From assembly GCF_003614925.1 (NCBI RefSeq), contig NZ_QYLP01000085.1, positions 1-38,442 of the forward strand: DNA of 38,442 bases, read 5' to 3'. Below the pieces are notes generated by a model. The model ran no database searches. It was not told where the DNA came from and was given only the letters and a program-made list of their open reading frames with translations. Position numbers and translations under genes: made by a program. This document shows positions 16,385-24,790 of this stretch, piece after piece. The DNA is from Arthrobacter celericrescens. GTDB taxonomy: Bacteria > Actinomycetota > Actinomycetes > Actinomycetales > Micrococcaceae. Numbering within the stretch: position 1 is the first letter of the stretch; the number at the start of each line of letters is the position of its first letter.

Positions 16385-17974
16385 ATGCCTGGCGGAACGG
16401 TTTCCAGGGTGATGGTGGCCTGGTTCCCGGACTGGCCGCTGGTGGCAGCCCGGCTGGCGGATGAACTGCCGGCCGACGTTCCCGCCGCAGTCATCTCCCA
16501 GGGCAGGGTGGCGGCCTGTTCGGCGGAGGCCCGGGCGGAAGGCGTGGTCCGCGGCCTGCGGCTCCGCGAAGCCCAGACCCGGTGCACTTCGCTGGCGGTG
16601 TGCCCGGCGGACCCGCTGCGGGATGCCCGGGAATTCGAGCCCGTCCTCGCCGCCCTCGAAGAGCGGAGCCCGGGGGTGGACGTGCTGCGTCCGGGGTTGT
16701 GCGCCGTCCGGGCCCGGGGTGCTGCCCGGTATTACGGCAGCGAGGAGTCGGCGGGCGGGGCCGTGCTCGACGCCGCCGATTCCCTGGGCGTCGAGGCCCG
16801 GGTGGGGGTTGCCGATTCCGTCTTTGCCGCCGTGCAGGCCGCCCGGAGCACCACCGAAAGCGTCGCGCTCCTGGTGCTGCCGCCGCACACGTCACGGGAT
16901 TTCCTGGCCCCGTTCCCCGTGGAAGCCCTGGACCAGCCGAAGCTGGCCTCCTTGTTGAAGCGGCTCGGCATCCATACCCTCGGGGATTTCACCAGGCTCC
17001 CCCTGTCCGATGTCCGGGGCCGTTTCGGCGCGGCCGGCGTCCTGGCCCACGCCATGGCCGGGGGCGAAGATCCCAAGGCGGTGGTTCCCCGGGTGCCGCC
17101 GCGGAAGCTGGACCGGCAGGTGGATTTCGAACCCGGCCTGGACCGCATCGACCAGATCGCCTTCCAGTTGCGGGCACCCGCCGGAGAGTTCGTTGCGGCG
17201 CTGCAGGAAGCGGGCCTGGTGTGCACGGAACTCAAGGTCACCCTCCTGGACGACTCCGGCATCCGCTCGGAGCGCCTGTGGGGACATCCCCGCCATTTCA
17301 CGGCGAACGACGTCGTCGACCGGGTGCGCTGGCAACTCCAGCCCCGTTCGGCGGACCCCGCCGGTGGCAGCAGCGCTGGCGGCATCACCTCGGCGATCGT
17401 CCGGGTGGAGCTGATTCCCGGGCGGGTGGACTCCATTACCGGCCACGGGCAGGCCCTGTTCGGCGAAGGTGCCGAGGAGAAGATCCATCACGGACTGAGC
17501 CGGCTCCAGAGCATGCTGGGGCAGGAAGCCGTGCTGGTTCCCGCCGTCTCCGGCGGCCGAGTCCTCAGCGAACGGCGGCTGCTCACGCCGTGGGGCGACC
17601 CCATTCCGCGGGAGGCTGCCGTCCAGGCGGCCCGGCCCTGGCCCGGAAGCATTCCGGATCCGCAGCCGGCCACGGTCTTCGCCTCCCCCGTTCCGGTCCA
17701 GCTGCTGGATGCGGCCGGGGAGGCAGTCCGCATCGACGAGCGCGGCACCCTGCTTTCCCCGCCGCGCTGGTTCTGCCCGGACGCCGCCGGGGGAAGCGCC
17801 GCGCCGCGCCGGGCGGTGGCCGAATGGACCGGCCCCTGGCCGCTGCGGCAGCGCTGGTGGGACGAGGGCCGCCGTCGACAGGCCGAACGCTTCCAGATCG
17901 TCGACGGCGACGGCGACGCCTGGCTCCTGCTCCTGACCGGGGACCGCTGGTGGGCCGAAGCCCGCTACGACTAG
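16385..17974 (+). CDS. imuB: ImuB, catalytically inactive Y-family polymerase of the mutasome
   Basis: This 529-residue Y-family-like protein lacks the catalytic carboxylates. The first motif reads MVAWFPDWPLVAARLAD where active DinB enzymes have a DMDAF-type motif, and the SxDE motif is replaced by a region around RARGAARYYGSEE. A helix-hairpin-helix segment (LLKRLGIHTLGDFTRLPL) and a little-finger-like domain with RVPPRKLDRQVDFEP follow, ending in a conserved WW-rich tail (DRWWAEARYD). ImuB serves as a hub connecting ImuA', DnaE2 and the sliding clamp. I do not see a clear QLPLW-type clamp motif in it. The gene sits three bases after imuA and 48 bases before dnaE2. Confidence 0.92.
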   Translation: MPGGTVSRVMVAWFPDWPLVAARLADELPADVPAAVISQGRVAACSAEARAEGVVRGLRLREAQTRCTSLAVCPADPLRDAREFEPVLAALEERSPGVDVLRPGLCAVRARGAARYYGSEESAGGAVLDAADSLGVEARVGVADSVFAAVQAARSTTESVALLVLPPHTSRDFLAPFPVEALDQPKLASLLKRLGIHTLGDFTRLPLSDVRGRFGAAGVLAHAMAGGEDPKAVVPRVPPRKLDRQVDFEPGLDRIDQIAFQLRAPAGEFVAALQEAGLVCTELKVTLLDDSGIRSERLWGHPRHFTANDVVDRVRWQLQPRSADPAGGSSAGGITSAIVRVELIPGRVDSITGHGQALFGEGAEEKIHHGLSRLQSMLGQEAVLVPAVSGGRVLSERRLLTPWGDPIPREAAVQAARPWPGSIPDPQPATVFASPVPVQLLDAAGEAVRIDERGTLLSPPRWFCPDAAGGSAAPRRAVAEWTGPWPLRQRWWDEGRRRQAERFQIVDGDGDAWLLLLTGDRWWAEARYD

Positions 17975-18022
17975 GCGGCTTCACCCACCTGGCCCCAGCA
18001 ACACCAAGCAAGAAAGACCGAT

Positions 18023-21000
18023 ATGGGCTGGCACAATTCACCGCTCACCTGGGCACAGTTCGAGGGCACCCTCTCCGGCAGGCCCCCCGCACGGGAACAC
18101 GGGCAGAAAGGCGACGGCGGGGACAGCCCCGCCTGGTCCCGGAAACGCGGGCCCTACCATCCGCTGCCCGCCCTTCCCCCGGTGCAGGGATCGGTCCCGT
18201 ATGCAGAACTGCATGCACACTCGCATTACAGCTTCCTCGACGGCGCCTCCTCCCCGGAAGAGCTCGTGGAGGAGGCGGTGCGGCTGGGCCTGCACGCCCT
18301 CACGCTCAGCGACCACGACGGCTTCTACGGAATCGTGCGGATGGCCGAGGCCGCGGAGGCCTACCAGCTGAAGACCGTGTTCGGCAGCGAACTCTCCCTT
18401 GGCCTGGGCAAACCCCAGCACGGCGAAGCCGACCCCGAAGGCGAACACCTGCTGGTCCTCGCCCGCAAGGAAGAGGGCTACCACCGGCTGGCCTCCGCCC
18501 TCACTGCGGCCCACCTGGCCGCCGGCGCCGAGAAGGGCAAACCGGTGTACAGCCTCGACTCCCTGGCCGAAACACTCCATGGCCATTGCCTGGTCCTGAC
18601 CGGCTGCCGCAAAGGGGCCGTGCGCCGGGCTTTGCTGTCAGGAGGCGAGCGCGCCGCGGCGCGGGAACTCGATGCCCTCCTGGACCGTTTCGGGCACGGG
18701 AATGTGGTGGTGGAGCTCTTCGACCACGGCAACCCGCTGGACACGGACCACAACGACGCCCTCGCCCGGATCGCGGCGCGGGCCCGGGTCCCCCTGATCG
18801 CCAGTAATGCCGTGCACTACGCCGCACCCGGGCAGTACCCCGTGGCCACGGCGCTCGCCGCGGTCCGGGCCCGGCGGAGCCTGGACGAGCTGGATGCCTG
18901 GCTTCCGTCCAGCTCCGGAGCGCACCTGCGCAGCGGAGCGGAGATGGCCGCACGCTTCGCCCGCTACCCCGGCGCCGTGGAGCACACCGTGGAACTGGCC
19001 GACGACCTTGCCTTCCAGTTGCGGGCCGCCCGGCCTAAACTTCCGAAGCTCGATGTCCCCGAGGGGCACACCCCCATCTCCTGGCTGCGCGAACTCGTCC
19101 GGCAAGGGGTCGCGGCGAAGTATCCGGGCGCCAACGGGGAGGTCCACGCCCGGATCGAACAGGAACTCGCCGTGATCGAGGCGAAGGACTTCCCCGGTTA
19201 CTTCCTGATCGTCCACGACATCGTGCAGTTTGCCCGGTCCCGGGGCATCCTCTGCCAGGGCCGCGGTTCGGCGGCGAATTCCGCCGTCTGCTTCGCCCTG
19301 GGGATCACCGCCGTCGACAGCATCTTCTACAAGCTGCCGTTCGAACGGTTCCTCTCAAGCCTCCGGGAGGAGGAACCGGACATCGACGTCGACTTCGATT
19401 CCGACCGCCGGGAGGAAGTCATCCAGTACGTCTACGGCAAGTACGGGAGGTTCAACGCGGCACAGGTGGCGAACGTCATCAGCTACCGGCCGAAGAACGC
19501 CGTGCGGGACATGGCCAAGGCCTTGGGCTACAGCCAGGGCCAGCAGGATGCCTGGTCCAAGCGGATCGACCGCTGGAACGGCGTCGAGGAAGGCAAGGAG
19601 GACGGCATCCCCGGACCCGTGCTGGAACTGGCCGAACGGATCATGGGCTTCCCGCGGCACCTGGGCATCCACTCTGGGGGCATGGTCCTCACGGAACGGC
19701 CCGTGGGCGAAGTGGTGCCGATCGAGCACGCCCGGATGGAGGACCGCACGGTGCTGCAGTGGGACAAGGACGACTGCGAATGGATGGGCCTGGTCAAGTT
19801 CGACCTCCTGGGCCTGGGGATGCTCGCGGCCCTGCAGTACTGCTTCGACCTGATCGAGGACAACTTCGGGGAACACTGGAAAATCGAGACGATCCCCAAG
19901 GAAGAACCCGCGGTGTACGACATGCTCTGCCGCGCCGATTCGATCGGGGTGTTCCAGGTGGAATCACGCGCCCAGATCAGCACCCTGCCCCGACTGAAAC
20001 CACGGAGGTATTACGACCTCGTGGTGGAGATCGCCCTGATCCGTCCCGGCCCCGTCCAAGGCGGCGCCGTGCATCCCTACATCCGCCGCCGCTCAGGCGA
20101 AGAGGACGTCACCTACCTCCATCCCCTGCTGGAGCCCGTGCTGGAACGGACCCTCGGCGTCCCCCTGTTCCAGGAACAACTGATGCAGATGGCCGTCGCC
20201 GTGGGCGGCTGCACCGCGGAAGACGCCGACCTGCTCCGCCGGGCGATGGGTTCCAAGCGCGGGGTGGAAAGGATTGAGTCGCTCAAAGCCAAGCTGTATG
20301 CCGGGATGGCCGCCAACGGGATCAGCAAGGAGGACGCCGATCAGATCTACGCCAAGATCGAGGCCTTCGCGAACTTCGGCTTCGCCGAATCCCACTCGCT
20401 CAGTTTCGCGGTGCTGGTCTATGCGAGCTCCTGGTTGAAGCTGCACTACCCGGGAGCGTTCCTGGCGGCGCTGCTCCGCGCCCAGCCCATGGGCTTCTAC
20501 TCCCCGCAGAGCCTGGTGGCCGATGCCCGCCGGCACGGGGTCAGGGTGCTCCGGCCGGATATCCTCCGTTCCCGGGCGGAAGCGACACTCGAACCGCTGG
20601 AGGAGCACGACGGCGGCCCGGAAGCGGGTGCGCCGGTCACCTCCCGCCGCGGCGGAATGGACTCCTGCCTGCTCCCCGGGCAACCCGAACCCGGGCCGTT
20701 CCGCCCCGAACTGCCGAAAGAAGACCACCTGCACCGCAGGGACGCCTCCCATGCGGTGCGCCTCGGACTGGACGGAGTGACGAACATCGGAACCGAAGTA
20801 GCGAAACGGATCGTTGCAGAGCGGGAAGAGAACGGCCCCTACCGGGACATGGCGGACCTTTCCCGCCGGGCGGATCTTGGCTCCGAACAACTCGAAGCGC
20901 TCGCCTCCTCCGGCGCCCTCGATTCCCTGGGGCTGAGCCGCCGCGAAGCGCTGTGGCAGGCGGGCAGCGCGGCTTTGGAGCGGCAGGGACAGTTGCCGGG

Positions 21001-21454
21001 AACGCAGGTGCCTGTGCAGTTGCCGCTGCTGCCCGAACTCTCACCGCAGGAGAGTGTCATCCAGGATCTCTGGTCCACCGGGGTCAGCACGGATGACCAT
21101 CCAATGCGGCACGTGCGCGGCATCCTGGAAAAGCGCGGGGTGCTGAGGATCGACGGGCTGGCGGACATTGCCTCCGGTACCCGGATTGAGGCTGCCGGGC
21201 TCGTCACGCACCGGCAGCGGCCCCAGACCGCGCAGGGCATCACCTTCGTCAACCTCGAAGACGAAAGCGGCATCCTCAATGTGATCTGCAGTGTGGGGCT
21301 GTGGAAACGGCACCGCCGGGTAGCAAGGGAAGCTGTGGCCCTCGTAGTGCGCGGATTCCTGGAGCGCTCGCCGGACGGCGTCACCAATCTGGTGGCGGAC
21401 AGGCTGGAAGCCCTTGGCCTGCCGGCCGCACCCAAATCGCGGGATTTCAGGTAA
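18023..21454 (+). CDS. dnaE2: DnaE2 error-prone C-family DNA polymerase
   Basis: The 1143-residue protein has the expected length and end (SRDFR). An N-terminal PHP domain begins with AELHAHSHYSFLDGAS. The polymerase core includes GRGSAANSAVCFALGIT and the catalytic aspartates in PDIDVDFDSDRREEVI (about residues 452-467), followed by HLGIHSGGMVLT and the helix-hairpin-helix and OB-fold regions. DnaE2 carries out translesion synthesis and mutagenesis with ImuA'/ImuB after SOS induction. The ATG at 18023 has AAGAAAGA a short distance upstream. A QLPLL sequence at about 999-1003 resembles a clamp-binding motif. It is the last gene of the imuA'-imuB-dnaE2 cassette. Confidence 0.96.
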   Translation: MGWHNSPLTWAQFEGTLSGRPPAREHGQKGDGGDSPAWSRKRGPYHPLPALPPVQGSVPYAELHAHSHYSFLDGASSPEELVEEAVRLGLHALTLSDHDGFYGIVRMAEAAEAYQLKTVFGSELSLGLGKPQHGEADPEGEHLLVLARKEEGYHRLASALTAAHLAAGAEKGKPVYSLDSLAETLHGHCLVLTGCRKGAVRRALLSGGERAAARELDALLDRFGHGNVVVELFDHGNPLDTDHNDALARIAARARVPLIASNAVHYAAPGQYPVATALAAVRARRSLDELDAWLPSSSGAHLRSGAEMAARFARYPGAVEHTVELADDLAFQLRAARPKLPKLDVPEGHTPISWLRELVRQGVAAKYPGANGEVHARIEQELAVIEAKDFPGYFLIVHDIVQFARSRGILCQGRGSAANSAVCFALGITAVDSIFYKLPFERFLSSLREEEPDIDVDFDSDRREEVIQYVYGKYGRFNAAQVANVISYRPKNAVRDMAKALGYSQGQQDAWSKRIDRWNGVEEGKEDGIPGPVLELAERIMGFPRHLGIHSGGMVLTERPVGEVVPIEHARMEDRTVLQWDKDDCEWMGLVKFDLLGLGMLAALQYCFDLIEDNFGEHWKIETIPKEEPAVYDMLCRADSIGVFQVESRAQISTLPRLKPRRYYDLVVEIALIRPGPVQGGAVHPYIRRRSGEEDVTYLHPLLEPVLERTLGVPLFQEQLMQMAVAVGGCTAEDADLLRRAMGSKRGVERIESLKAKLYAGMAANGISKEDADQIYAKIEAFANFGFAESHSLSFAVLVYASSWLKLHYPGAFLAALLRAQPMGFYSPQSLVADARRHGVRVLRPDILRSRAEATLEPLEEHDGGPEAGAPVTSRRGGMDSCLLPGQPEPGPFRPELPKEDHLHRRDASHAVRLGLDGVTNIGTEVAKRIVAEREENGPYRDMADLSRRADLGSEQLEALASSGALDSLGLSRREALWQAGSAALERQGQLPGTQVPVQLPLLPELSPQESVIQDLWSTGVSTDDHPMRHVRGILEKRGVLRIDGLADIASGTRIEAAGLVTHRQRPQTAQGITFVNLEDESGILNVICSVGLWKRHRRVAREAVALVVRGFLERSPDGVTNLVADRLEALGLPAAPKSRDFR

Positions 21455-21503
21455 CCGCTGCGGATTGCGAAGCGCAAGTCACGAAATGTGACGAAGAACA
21501 CCT

Positions 21504-21531
21504 TTGCCCTCTGATATATCAATCATATACT
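21504..21531 (+). promoter_or_regulatory. Promoter and palindromic operator of the aminotransferase operon
   Basis: TTGCCC (21504-21509) and TATACT (21526-21531) are separated by 16 bases, and a GAGGAG ribosome binding site precedes the ATG at 21584. The spacer contains the perfect 10-base palindrome TGATATATCA (21512-21521), in AT-rich DNA unlike its surroundings. This is a likely repressor site of GntR type or similar; the regulator is not in the window. Confidence 0.5.
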
Positions 21532-21583
21532 AGACCGGATCCGTCGCAGGATCGCTCTCCAACTCGACGAGGAGTGAAACAAC

Positions 21584-22780
21584 ATGCAGAAACTCGCGAA
21601 CCGGCTCGAACGTCTGGGCACCGAAACCGCCTTCAGCGTGGCGCAGGCCGCCGCATCCTGGAAGGCGCAGGGGAACCTGGTGTACCCCTTCCATCTGGGC
21701 GATATCAACATCCCCACCGCTGCGAACATCGTGGAAGCGATGAACAAGGCGATCGCCGACGGCTACACGGGCTACTGCCCCGGCCCCGGCATCCCGCAGC
21801 TGCGCGAGGCCCTCGCCGAGGACCTCGGATCGCGCCGCGGCGTGACCTTCTCCCCGGACAACGTGGTGGTCATGACCGGCGGCAAGCCCGTCATCACGAA
21901 GTTCCTGCAGGCGGTCATGAACCCGGGCCAGGAAGTGCTCTACCCCAACCCGGGCTTCCCGATCTACGAATCGCAGATCGAGTACCTGGGCGGCACGGCC
22001 GTGCCCTACCGCTACGTGCCCACCAGCACCGGCTTCGCGATCGACCTGGACCAGATCCGCGCCTCGATCACCCCGAACACCACCGCGATCATCTACAACG
22101 ACCTGCAGAACCCGATCTCGGCCGAATCGACCGCCGCCGAGCGCGAGGCCATCGCCCAGATCGCGATCGAACACGACCTCTGGGTCCTCTCCGACGAGGC
22201 GTACTTCGAGACCCGCTACGAAGGCGTCTCCAGCTCGATCGTGTCCCTGCCGGGCATGGCCGAGCGCACCGTGATCCTCTACACCTTCAGCAAGAAGTTC
22301 GCGATGACCGGCTCACGTCTGGGCTGCGCCGTCGCCCCGCTGGAGATCGCCCAGGTGCTGAGCAAGCTCAACACCAACGATGAGTCCTGCACCACGCACT
22401 ACGTGCAGTGGGCCGGCATCGAAGCGCTCCGCGGCCCGCAGGATTCCGTGCAGCAGATGCTGGACATCCTGCAGAAGCGCCGCGACACCGCCTGTGAGCT
22501 CGTGAACTCCATCCCGGGCATGCACGTGGCCGTGCCGCAGTCCACGTTCTACCTGTTCCCCGACGTCACCGGGGCCATGGAGCGCCTGGGCTACACGGCG
22601 GTGGGCGACTTCGCCACCGCGGCCCTGCACAACACCGGTGTGTCCTTCTGTACCCGCGAGCACTTCGGCCGGCGCCTGCCCAGTGAGGAGCGCCAGTACA
22701 TCCGCCTGGCCTACTCCGGCATCGAAGCGGACGCCATCCGCGACGGCCTGGGCCGCCTGCGCGATTGGATCGAAGCATGA
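21584..22780 (+). CDS. PLP-dependent class I/II aminotransferase
   Basis: The 398-residue protein is a fold-type I aminotransferase. Visible features are the substrate and PLP region GYTGYCPGPGIPQLREALA, VMTGGKPVITKFLQAV, the Asn of NPISAES, the Asp in VLSDEAYFE, and the PLP lysine in TFSKKFAMTGSRLGC (first Lys of SKK). The C-terminal Arg contact lies in YIRLAYSG. Members of this group transfer amino groups between amino acids and 2-oxo acids; the exact substrate cannot be assigned. The ATG at 21584 has GAGGAG nine bases upstream. The stop overlaps the dehydrogenase start by four bases (ATGA), so the two enzymes probably act in sequence on the same 2-oxo acid. Confidence 0.9.
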   Translation: MQKLANRLERLGTETAFSVAQAAASWKAQGNLVYPFHLGDINIPTAANIVEAMNKAIADGYTGYCPGPGIPQLREALAEDLGSRRGVTFSPDNVVVMTGGKPVITKFLQAVMNPGQEVLYPNPGFPIYESQIEYLGGTAVPYRYVPTSTGFAIDLDQIRASITPNTTAIIYNDLQNPISAESTAAEREAIAQIAIEHDLWVLSDEAYFETRYEGVSSSIVSLPGMAERTVILYTFSKKFAMTGSRLGCAVAPLEIAQVLSKLNTNDESCTTHYVQWAGIEALRGPQDSVQQMLDILQKRRDTACELVNSIPGMHVAVPQSTFYLFPDVTGAMERLGYTAVGDFATAALHNTGVSFCTREHFGRRLPSEERQYIRLAYSGIEADAIRDGLGRLRDWIEA

Positions 22781-23736
22781 GCCGCGTCGTTGTCACCGGG
22801 CGTATCCCGGAGGCCGCCCTCGACAAGCTCCGCGCCGAACACGACGTCGACGCCTGGACCGGCACCGAATCCATCAGCCGCGACGAGCTCCTGCAGCGCG
22901 TAGCGGGGGCCGAGGCGATCGTGAGCCTGCTCACCGAACGCATCGATGATGAACTGCTCGACGCCGCCGGACCGCAGCTCAAGGTCGTCTCCAACGTCGC
23001 CGTGGGCTATGACAACATCGACGTCCCGGCCTGCACCGGGCGCGGGATCACCGCCACCAACACCCCCGGCGTCCTCACCGAGGCCACCGCCGACATCGCA
23101 TTCGGGCTCATCCTTATGGCCACCCGCCGCCTCGGCGAGGGCGAACGGCTCATCCGCGCCGGCCAGTCCTGGAAATGGGGCATGTTCTTCCTGCTCGGCT
23201 CCAGCCTGCAGGGCAAGACCCTCGGCGTCGTGGGCATGGGCGGCATCGGCCAGGCCACCGCACGCCGGGCCAAGGCCTTCGGCATGGAGATCGTCTACCA
23301 GTCCCGCAGCGAGATCGACCCCGCCATCGCCGCCGAGCTCGGCGCCCGCAGGGTCGAACTGGACGAACTGCTGGCCGTGTCCGACGTCGTGTCCCTGCAC
23401 TGCCCCTACGGCCCGAACACGCACCACCTGATCGGACCCGAAGAGCTTGCAGCGATGAAGGACACCGCGTACCTGGTCAACACCGCCCGCGGACCGATCG
23501 TCGACGAAGCCGCCCTCGCCACTGCACTCCGCACCGGTGCGATCGCCGGCGCCGGCCTGGACGTCTTCGAGAAGGAACCGCAGGTCTACCCGGAACTGCT
23601 GGACCTGCTGAACGTGGTGCTCGTCCCGCACCTCGGCTCGGCCACCGTCGAGACGCGCACCGCCATGGCCGTCCTCGCCGCCGACAACACCCTCGCCGTC
23701 CTCCGCGGCGAACAACCGCCGACGCCGATCGGCTGA
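22777..23736 (+). CDS. D-2-hydroxyacid dehydrogenase (glyoxylate/hydroxypyruvate reductase-like)
   Basis: The 319-residue protein has the NAD(P)-binding motif GMGGIG in TLGVVGMGGIGQATARRA. The catalytic triad is the Arg in NTARGPIVDEAAL, the Glu in LDVFEKEP and the His in VPHLGSATVETR. SVGYDNID-like (VAVGYDNIDVPA) and TEATADIAFGLIL segments place it with glyoxylate/hydroxypyruvate reductases. A nearby upstream ATG at 22765 lies inside the aminotransferase gene; the ATGA overlap at 22777 is preferred. It should reduce a 2-oxo acid, perhaps the product of the coupled aminotransferase (glyoxylate is one possibility). A strong hairpin follows the gene. Confidence 0.92.
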   Translation: MSRVVVTGRIPEAALDKLRAEHDVDAWTGTESISRDELLQRVAGAEAIVSLLTERIDDELLDAAGPQLKVVSNVAVGYDNIDVPACTGRGITATNTPGVLTEATADIAFGLILMATRRLGEGERLIRAGQSWKWGMFFLLGSSLQGKTLGVVGMGGIGQATARRAKAFGMEIVYQSRSEIDPAIAAELGARRVELDELLAVSDVVSLHCPYGPNTHHLIGPEELAAMKDTAYLVNTARGPIVDEAALATALRTGAIAGAGLDVFEKEPQVYPELLDLLNVVLVPHLGSATVETRTAMAVLAADNTLAVLRGEQPPTPIG

Positions 23737-23756
23737 TGCCGGACCTGTATTGAGAA

Positions 23757-23786
23757 GCGAGCCCCGTCCCGAAGGACGGGGCTCGC
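23757..23786 (+). terminator. Strong hairpin after the aminotransferase operon
   Basis: A perfect 13-bp stem (GCGAGCCCCGTCC / GGACGGGGCTCGC) is closed by a CGAA tetraloop and lies 20 bases after the dehydrogenase stop. No T-tract follows, but position and stability point to transcription termination or 3'-end protection. Confidence 0.75.
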
Positions 23787-23787
23787 A

Positions 23788-24060
23788 CTCGTTTAGCCCT
23801 ACCCCGCCTCGGAAGGGCGGTATCTCACGCCGTACCTGTCGGCCGTTCATGGACTGACCCCGATGCGCGTGATCCACATGCGCGCCTGACTGACCAAGTG
23901 CAACCACCTGCGCCGATAAGCGGAATCGGTGGAGTGATCCAGGCGACGATGGTGTTCGAGCGGCTGTAGCACCCGGGGGCGGGAACTGTGCCGGATGGGA
24001 TTTCAGATCGAAAAGCAGTCGCGCAACTAACGGCCAGCGGTATTCGCCGGCCCTGAAAAC
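23788..24060. other. Gene-free stretch, possible insertion-sequence end remnant
   Basis: No credible gene is present. Within 23869-23945 three related short segments occur in the same orientation: GTGATCCACATGCGC, GTGCAACCACCTGCGC and GTGATCCAGGCG. Repeated short boxes of this kind are found at the ends of IS21-type elements. No transposase gene or matching opposite end is visible, so at most this is a scar. An alternative is ordinary decayed intergenic DNA. Confidence 0.25.
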
Positions 24061-24065
24061 CAAGA

Positions 24066-24092
24066 AATCCCGCGGATCAGATCCGCGGGATT
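24066..24092 (-). terminator. Terminator after tRNA-Ala copy 2
   Basis: A perfect 12-bp stem (AATCCCGCGGAT / ATCCGCGGGATT) with a three-base loop lies ten bases beyond the tRNA 3' end. The minus-strand RNA continues with a U-rich stretch (TTTCTTGGTTTTC). The plus side is also T-rich, so the hairpin may act in both directions. Confidence 0.85.
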
Positions 24093-24102
24093 CTTTATTT
24101 GG

Positions 24103-24175
24103 TGGAGGTAAGGGGATTCGAACCCCTGACCTTCTGCATGCCATGCAGACGCGCTACCAACTGCGCCATACCCCC
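24103..24175 (-). tRNA. tRNA-Ala (anticodon GGC), copy 2
   Basis: The minus strand gives a 73-base cloverleaf without encoded CCA. The acceptor stem is GGGGGTA / TACCTCC with a G3-U70 pair. The anticodon stem is TCTGC / GCAGA with loop ATGGCAT and anticodon GGC (plus-strand 24140-24142). The T-loop is GTTCGAA and the discriminator base is A. It differs from copy 1 in the acceptor, anticodon and T stems by compensated changes, so both copies look functional. Confidence 0.96.
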
Positions 24176-24253
24176 GTATTTTCGCTGCTCCATGAGCCAA
24201 GAAAGACTTGGGAAAGCCTTTCCCGCCCTGCCTTGCGGCGAAGCAACTCCAAT

Positions 24254-24283
24254 ATCTTAGAACAGCCTTTCCGAAAATTCCAA
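24254..24283 (-). promoter_or_regulatory. Putative promoter of tRNA-Ala copy 2
   Basis: On the minus strand TTGGAA (24278-24283) and TAAGAT (24254-24259) are separated by 18 bases, about 80 bases upstream of the tRNA. The initial transcribed region contains GAGTTGCTTCG, shared with the leader of copy 1. Confidence 0.5.
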
Positions 24284-24330
24284 ATCGGGCATACTTTAGC
24301 CGTCCTGCCCCGCCAATCCGGGGTTCTTGC

Positions 24331-24729
24331 TCAGGCGCCTTCCTGGATTGCGGACGTGCCGTGGTCCTTGCCGTTGAGCTCGAGGTCCACCACGGGGCAG
24401 TCCTTCCAGAGCCGTTCCAGGGCGTAGAACACCCGGTCCTCAGTGTGTTGGACGTGCACTACGATGTCCGCGTAGTCCAGCAGGACCCAGCGGCCTTCGG
24501 AGCGGCCTTCGCGGCGCACGGGGCGCAGGTCCTGTTTGAGCAGTTCCTCCTCGATGCCGTCGACGATCGCGTTGACCTGGCGCTCGGTGGGCGCGGAGGC
24601 GATCAGGAAGACGTCGGTGAGGGCAAGGCGTTCGCTGACGTCCAGGGCGACAATGTCCTCGGCGAGCTTGTCCGCTGCCGCGCGGGCGGCGTGGCGGGCC
24701 AGGACGATGGATGATTCATGTGCAGTCAC
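24331..24729 (-). CDS. rsfS: Ribosomal silencing factor RsfS
   Basis: The 132-residue protein matches the RsfS/DUF143 family in length and sequence: DKLAEDIVALDVSERLALTDVFLIASA, then GRWVLLDYADIVVHVQHTEDRVFYALERLW. RsfS binds ribosomal protein L14 on the 50S subunit and blocks subunit joining in starvation. The GTG at 24729 has AAGGAG four bases upstream; a longer reading to 24891 lacks family similarity and overlaps the upstream gene. It is the last gene of the nadD-associated operon, 61 bases after the Ala/Pro-rich gene. Confidence 0.95.
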   Translation of the reverse strand: MTAHESSIVLARHAARAAADKLAEDIVALDVSERLALTDVFLIASAPTERQVNAIVDGIEEELLKQDLRPVRREGRSEGRWVLLDYADIVVHVQHTEDRVFYALERLWKDCPVVDLELNGKDHGTSAIQEGA

Positions 24730-24790
24730 GGGACTCCTTGTGTGGTGGTTGATGCGATGCAGGCCAAATGCCTGCCAACGTTGAGGGACT

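Noticed and set aside
16582..18807. Plus-strand frame of 741 codons overlapping imuB and the start of dnaE2.
   Set aside because: It is an out-of-frame Arg/Gly/Pro-rich product over two well-conserved genes.
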